DNA from: an uncultured Clostridia bacterium
Lineage (GTDB): Bacteria; Bacillota; Clostridia; Christensenellales; Aristaeellaceae
Direction of reading: 5' to 3'
NCBI GenBank assembly: GCA_946409855.1
Contig: CAMJXZ010000021.1
Location: 1 to 18,100, forward strand
DNA: 18,100 nt
Of this stretch, positions 14,871 to 18,100 are shown one piece after another. The notes beneath the pieces were generated by a model. That model ran no database searches. It was not told where the DNA came from and was given only the letters and a program-made list of their open reading frames with translations. Every line of letters begins with the position of its first letter. Within the stretch, counting starts at the first letter, position 1. The position numbers and the translations under genes were made by a program.

Positions 14871-16181
14871 TTATTGGAAGCACCTGTGAATGATGTCGAT
14901 GATCCGGTCCTGCTGCTCGGGGGTCATTTTGTTGTCCGACGGCAGGCACAGCCCGCGGCGGAAAAGATCCGCGCCCACGTCCGCGCCGGTGCCGGCGATG
15001 TAGGCGTTGCTGCGGCCGCGGCCGCTGCCTTCGGCGGTGATGAACGCGTGGGTGCGGTAGATGGGCTGCATGTGCATGGGCTTCCAGACCGGGCGGCCTT
15101 CGGCGTTGAAGGCGGCGAGGGCGTCTAGGATCTCCTGCGGGGAGCTTTTCCCGGACACGCTCGTGAACAGGTAATCCTGTTCGCCGCGGACCTGGGGGGC
15201 CATGGCCGCTTCGTCGATCAGGCAGCAGCTCAGCCAGAAATTGGGCAGGCTGCGCTCGCGGTCCCACGGGTTCATTCGGACGGGCAGGTCGGACAGGCCT
15301 TTTTCGTACCGTTCCCAGACGGCTTTTTTCTGGGCGATGTGCTCGTCCAGATGGGGGATCTGGCCGCGGATGACGCCGGCGATGATGTTGCTCATGCGGT
15401 AGTTGTAGCCGATTTCCTCGTGCTGATACCACGGGGCGGCTTCCCGGGACTGGGTGGACCATTTGCGCACCTTGTCCGCGTCCTCTTTGGAATCGGTCAG
15501 GAACATGCCGCCGGCGGAACCGGTGATGATCTTGTTGCCGTTGAAGGAAATGCAGTTGTAATCGCCCAGCGCGCCGGTTTCGGCCCAGCCGCCGTCCAGA
15601 AGGTATTTTGCGCCCAGGGACTCCGCGGCGTCTTCCACGATCAGGGCGCCGTGGGCTTTGGCGATACGCCGGATTTCGTTCATTTTGCCGGGGGTGCCGT
15701 ACAGGTGGGCCAGCACGATCAGCCGGGTGTCCGGATACAGCTCGAACGCTTTTTCCAGCGCGGCGGGATCCATGTTCCAGGTGTCGGTCTCGGTGTCGAT
15801 GAAAACGGCGTCGCCGTCTTCGTAGGCGACGGGGTTGATGGAAGCGTCGAAGGTGACGTCCGAGCAGAAGACCTTCCGGCCCTGCAGCGTCCCTTCATAC
15901 GGCCGGGCCTGGCCGTACAGCTTTTCCCCGGCCAGCTTGGTGGCCAGGTGCAGCGAGGCTGTGCCGGCAGACAGCGCTACCGCGTATCGGACGCCGACAT
16001 ATTCCGCGATCTGCTTTTCGATTTCGTTGATGTTCGCGCCGACGGTGGAGACCCAGTTGGTGCGGATGGCGTCATCCACCCATTCCTGCTCTTCGCCGTG
16101 CATGGTGGGGGAGGCAAGCCATACTTTTTTGTCAAAGGATTCAACCCCCTGAAAACGGGGATCGTTTCTGAAATCGTGCAT
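14871..16181 (-). CDS. DegT/DnrJ/EryC1/StrS sugar aminotransferase
   Basis: Predicted 436-residue PLP-dependent sugar aminotransferase that would aminate a UDP-4-keto-6-deoxy sugar. Visible: SAGTASLHLA (71-80), VEDAAESLGA (182-191), the PLP lysine K217 in SFNGNKIITGSAGG, and HEEIGYNYRMSNI. The C-terminal WKPMHMQPIYRTHAF resembles PglE-like enzymes for bacillosamine-type sugars. It is the first gene of the operon. The ATG at 16179-16181 is preceded by AAAGGAG at 11 bases, somewhat long; a longer in-frame start at 16211 would add ten residues reaching into the leader and lacks family support. The gene is very GC-rich (about 70% in 15001-15120). No 4,6-dehydratase to make its substrate is present in the window. 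Confidence 0.93.
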   Translation of the reverse strand: MHDFRNDPRFQGVESFDKKVWLASPTMHGEEQEWVDDAIRTNWVSTVGANINEIEKQIAEYVGVRYAVALSAGTASLHLATKLAGEKLYGQARPYEGTLQGRKVFCSDVTFDASINPVAYEDGDAVFIDTETDTWNMDPAALEKAFELYPDTRLIVLAHLYGTPGKMNEIRRIAKAHGALIVEDAAESLGAKYLLDGGWAETGALGDYNCISFNGNKIITGSAGGMFLTDSKEDADKVRKWSTQSREAAPWYQHEEIGYNYRMSNIIAGVIRGQIPHLDEHIAQKKAVWERYEKGLSDLPVRMNPWDRERSLPNFWLSCCLIDEAAMAPQVRGEQDYLFTSVSGKSSPQEILDALAAFNAEGRPVWKPMHMQPIYRTHAFITAEGSGRGRSNAYIAGTGADVGADLFRRGLCLPSDNKMTPEQQDRIIDIIHRCFQ

Positions 16182-16201
16182 GGGTGACGATGCTCCTTTT
16201 C

Positions 16202-16236
16202 GACAGATCAATACAGGAGACAGAAGTCATCTGTCT
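16202..16236 (-). repeat. Overlapping inverted repeats in the operon leader
   Basis: Right at the expected transcript start there is a perfect 7-base inverted repeat with a 5-base loop (AGACAGA/TCTGTCT, arms 16218-16224 and 16230-16236). The right-hand arm can alternatively pair with a GACAGAT at 16202-16208 (with 16229-16235), which sits just upstream of the AAAAGGAG ribosome binding site at 16193-16200. The two pairings exclude each other. This could be a repressor operator with three half-sites or a small RNA switch. The pattern is directly visible; the function is inferred. Confidence 0.5.
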
Positions 16237-16244
16237 GAACTTAA

Positions 16245-16273
16245 ACTATATCATAGAAAGGGTTTTTTGACAA
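16245..16273 (-). promoter_or_regulatory. Sigma-A type promoter of the glycan operon
   Basis: Read on the minus strand, a -35 box TTGTCA (16268-16273) and a -10 box TATAGT (16245-16250) are separated by exactly 17 bases, each one mismatch from consensus. Transcription would start near 16238, leaving a leader of about 57 bases before the DegT gene. No other equally good promoter was seen inside the following 16 kb, so the whole cluster may depend on this site. Confidence 0.82.
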
Positions 16274-16460
16274 CAAGTTTTGGCGCTGTTCGGGCAGTTT
16301 TCCAAAATAATTCATGGATTTGCAATGATTGCGGGCAGGAGCGACGGGAGGTTGAAAAACAAACGCACGAAAAAACAAAATAAATACAACCTTGAACCCG
16401 CGGAACAGACTCCGGGAGGTTTTTCGGACGGATTCTTTCTTTTACATGAAAATTTCAGAT

Positions 16461-16485
16461 GGGCAGGGGGGTCGGACAGGGCGGG
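16461..16485 (+). other. Possible G-quadruplex motif
   Basis: Four runs of at least three G (16461-16463, 16466-16471, 16479-16481, 16483-16485) with loops of 2, 7 and 1 bases fit the standard G3+N1-7 pattern on the plus strand, inside the spacer between the two divergent promoters. Only the pattern is shown; whether it folds or matters is unknown. Confidence 0.4.
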
Positions 16486-16564
16486 TGCCGGCGCGGCGCG
16501 TTTCATGCAGCCGCGGTTTATGATTTTCCCGAAACATGTGAATCGGCAAACCGGGCTGTTTTTT

Positions 16565-16586
16565 AAAAAACGCCTGTCCGCACAGG
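16565..16586 (-). terminator. Weak intrinsic terminator candidate, minus strand
   Basis: On the minus strand a 5-base-pair stem CCTGT/ACAGG with a GCGG loop (16573-16586) is followed by CG and six T (16565-16570). It could stop antisense transcription coming from the right before it reaches the glycan operon promoter. The stem is short and no minus-strand gene lies to the right within the window, so this is tentative. Confidence 0.22.
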
Positions 16587-16632
16587 GGAAAAAACAATGA
16601 AAAACCTTTTGGCGGAGAAAACCAAAAAGTAC

Positions 16633-16661
16633 TTGTCTATCCTCAAAAAGTGTGCTATAAT
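16633..16661 (+). promoter_or_regulatory. Sigma-A type promoter of the sugar ABC transporter genes
   Basis: A perfect -10 box TATAAT (16656-16661) lies 17 bases downstream of a -35-like TTGTCT (16633-16638). Transcription would begin near 16668 and give a leader of about 115 bases before the first permease. It points away from the glycan operon promoter, about 360 bases from it. Confidence 0.8.
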
Positions 16662-16674
16662 CCGAACCACAGTG

Positions 16675-16693
16675 ATACCTGCTTGCAGGGTAT
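16675..16693 (+). repeat. Small hairpin at the start of the transporter mRNA
   Basis: ATACCTG and CAGGGTAT flank a CTTG loop, pairing fully apart from one bulged G. It begins about 7 bases after the expected transcript start. It may be an operator for a sugar-responsive regulator or a 5' stabilising hairpin; no regulator gene is visible nearby. Confidence 0.4.
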
Positions 16694-16782
16694 GTTATTT
16701 CGTAGGCCATTTCCGGCATTATTCCGTGCGCCGTACAGCTTGGCTGTTTTCGGTACGCATGAAAAGAAAGGCGGGCTGCGTT

Positions 16783-17781
16783 ATGAGCGGTATGACCAAA
16801 CCGGCTGGAACTGTCACACAGAAAAAAAGGAAAAGCCAGAGCGGCACGGGCAAACGTCAGGCGGCGTATCTTCTGATGGTTTTGCCGGGCGTGCTGTTTT
16901 TGCTGGCGTTTTCCTATCTGCCGATGCCGGGCGTGATCCTGGCGTTCAAGTTCTATCAGATGAAAATGCCCCCGGCCGATTCACTGGTTCAGAACGTTTT
17001 TCTGTACAGCCTGTTCACTTCTTCCTGGAACGGCCTGAACAACTTTACCTACCTGCTGAAAGACGCGCCCATGCTGATCCGCAACACAGTGGGCTACAAC
17101 CTTTTGTTCATGGTGGTCGGCCTGGTGCTGCAGGTGGGTCTGGCGGTTATCATCAATGAAATGCGCAACCGCAAGACTGCCAAGGTTTACCACACGATCA
17201 TGTTCATGCCCTACTTCGTCAGCTGGATCGTGGTCATGTACGCGCTGTACGCGATGATATCGCCTTCCGGCTTTTTCAACCAGGTGATCACCGCCACGGG
17301 CGGGGACGTCATCAAGTTCTATTCCGAGAAGCAATACTGGCCCTGGATCTTCCTGTTTGCCAACGTCTGGAAGTATACCGGCCAGGGGTCGATCATTTAC
17401 CTGGCCACGCTGACCGGGTTTGACGAGCAGCTGTACGAAGCCGGCGCCATCGACGGCGCGACAAAGTGGCAGCAGTTCCGCTATATCACCCTGCCGCAGC
17501 TGATGCCGGTCATCGTGATGCTGCAGATCCTGGCCGTCGGCCGTATCTTCAACGGCGACTTCGATATGTTCTATTCCCTGCCCAACGGTTCGGGCACGCT
17601 GCGCCAGGTGACCTCCACCATCGACGTGTACGTGTACGACATGCTGAAGAAGGGCAACCTGCGCAACTCCTTCGGCTACGCGGGCGCCGGCGCTTTCTTC
17701 CAGTCCATCGTCGGGTTCTTCCTGATCATGATCACCAATGCCATCGTGCGCAGGCATCAGCCTGAGATGGCGCTGTTCTGA
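16783..17781 (+). CDS. LplB-family sugar ABC transporter permease
   Basis: Predicted 332-residue inner-membrane permease of the CUT1 carbohydrate importer class, LplB branch (with LplC and a lipoprotein it imports oligosaccharides). It has a basic N-terminus then hydrophobic spans near 28-47, 104-126, 137-158, 185-210, 240-255 and 302-322. The cytoplasmic EAA loop, which docks the ATPase, is EAGAIDGATKWQQFRYITLP (219-238). The SGTLRQVTSTIDVYVYDML segment (270-288) is characteristic of this branch. The frame is open back to 16597, but that region covers the promoter and leader, so it cannot be the start. I chose the ATG at 16783, preceded by AAAGGCGGG; 16759 has no site. No ATPase is in the window; such systems usually share one encoded elsewhere. 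Confidence 0.92.
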   Translation: MSGMTKPAGTVTQKKRKSQSGTGKRQAAYLLMVLPGVLFLLAFSYLPMPGVILAFKFYQMKMPPADSLVQNVFLYSLFTSSWNGLNNFTYLLKDAPMLIRNTVGYNLLFMVVGLVLQVGLAVIINEMRNRKTAKVYHTIMFMPYFVSWIVVMYALYAMISPSGFFNQVITATGGDVIKFYSEKQYWPWIFLFANVWKYTGQGSIIYLATLTGFDEQLYEAGAIDGATKWQQFRYITLPQLMPVIVMLQILAVGRIFNGDFDMFYSLPNGSGTLRQVTSTIDVYVYDMLKKGNLRNSFGYAGAGAFFQSIVGFFLIMITNAIVRRHQPEMALF

Positions 17782-17799
17782 GGAAGGGAGGAATGGAAG

Positions 17800-18100
17800 A
17801 TGTCTACTGCTGAAGCAAAGAGGCTGCTCAAGACGGAAAAGGCCGCAGCGAAAAACAGCGCGGCCGGCAACCAGATATCCCGCGGGATGAACGCGGTCTT
17901 CAACGTCCTTCTGATCATCGGCTGTATCCTGACCATGTTCCCCCTGTGGATCATCATCGTTTCCTCCATTACCAGCGAGGTGGCGCTGACCACCTACGGC
18001 TACCGGCTCTGGCCGCTGGAATTCTCGGTCAACGCGTATACCTATCTGTTCCGTGACGGTTCCGTGATCCTGACGGCGTACAAGAACACCCTGATCGCCA
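17800..18100 (+). CDS. LplC/YtcP-family sugar ABC transporter permease, truncated by window end
   Basis: The first 100 codons of a second CUT1 permease, 18 bases after the LplB-type gene. It begins MSTAEAKRLLKTEKAAAKNS, has a first membrane span at about 31-55 (ending in FPLWIIIVSSI) and then the typical family stretch YGYRLWPLEFSVNAYTYLF (67-85) before KNTLIA. The GGGAGG site eight bases upstream supports the ATG at 17800; the earlier ATG at 17794 meets a stop after six codons. It would form the heterodimeric channel with the preceding gene. A substrate-binding lipoprotein gene is expected next, outside the window. Confidence 0.9.
   Translation, partial: MSTAEAKRLLKTEKAAAKNSAAGNQISRGMNAVFNVLLIIGCILTMFPLWIIIVSSITSEVALTTYGYRLWPLEFSVNAYTYLFRDGSVILTAYKNTLIA

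Larger units (their letters stand above)
16274..16632. other. Divergent intergenic spacer without a convincing gene
   Basis: About 360 bases between the two divergent promoters. Reading frames here (plus 16280-16600, minus 16312-16719) are low-complexity, lack plausible start signals and resemble no family I know. The left part (about 16351-16395) is A-rich, the middle (16461-16510) is strongly G/C-rich, and a perfect 14-base palindrome of T and A runs lies at 16558-16571. A small RNA cannot be excluded, but I see no supported promoter for one. Confidence 0.5.

Noticed and set aside
16558..16571. Perfect palindrome GTTTTTTAAAAAAC as an insertion-sequence end or attachment site
   Set aside because: No partner copy, no target duplication and no transposase or integrase gene in the window.
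16280..16719. Small frames in the intergenic spacer (plus 16280-16600, minus 16312-16719)
   Set aside because: Low-complexity or Cys/Phe-rich translations, no convincing start signals, and overlap with promoter elements.
16597..16782. Longer N-terminus for the LplB-type permease
   Set aside because: The -35 and -10 boxes lie inside this stretch and the added residues do not resemble the family; the start at 16783 has a ribosome binding site.
1..18100. tRNA, rRNA, CRISPR array or mobile element
   Set aside because: I saw no repeat-spacer pattern, tRNA-like sequence, or transposase/integrase frame on either strand.

Overview
The window looks like part of a low-to-mid GC Firmicutes (Clostridia) chromosome. 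The evidence is the clean sigma-A type promoters with 17-base spacers, strong AGGAGG-like ribosome binding sites on nearly every gene, teichoic-acid-type phosphotransferases, and an LplB/LplC-type sugar ABC importer of the kind abundant in gut Clostridia. A Christensenellales or Lachnospiraceae relative is a guess from style, not from a marker gene.

From the left edge to about 16181 lies one long minus-strand operon of 15 complete genes plus one gene cut by the window start. Gaps are 4 to 59 bases and several genes overlap. It reads leftwards from a promoter at 16245-16273. Transcription order: DegT-family sugar aminotransferase, PglC-like phosphoglycosyl transferase, class I aminotransferase, D-2-hydroxyacid dehydrogenase, GNAT acetyltransferase, ATP-grasp ligase, PglA-like GT4, CDP-alditol phosphotransferase, SDR-cytidylyltransferase fusion, GT4, Wzx-like flippase, second CDP-alditol phosphotransferase, GT4, TupA-like ATP-grasp, GT4, and a truncated gene. 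This is a cell-surface glycan cluster. An (amino)sugar-phosphate is placed on undecaprenyl phosphate, extended by four GT4 enzymes, modified with phospho-alditol units by two TagF/TagB-type enzymes, and flipped by Wzx.

The unusual parts are a single polypeptide that joins a short-chain dehydrogenase to a TagD-like cytidylyltransferase, probably making a CDP-alditol from a keto-sugar phosphate, and a contiguous aminotransferase / hydroxyacid dehydrogenase / acetyltransferase / ATP-grasp block, which could make and attach an amino- or hydroxy-acid decoration. No Wzy polymerase, chain-length regulator or 4,6-dehydratase is present in the window.

From 16182 to 16782 is a divergent intergenic region with two good promoters, an inverted-repeat leader in front of the glycan operon, a G-rich block, and no convincing gene. 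From 16783 rightwards two plus-strand genes encode the two permeases of a CUT1 (LplB/LplC-type) oligosaccharide importer; the second runs off the window.
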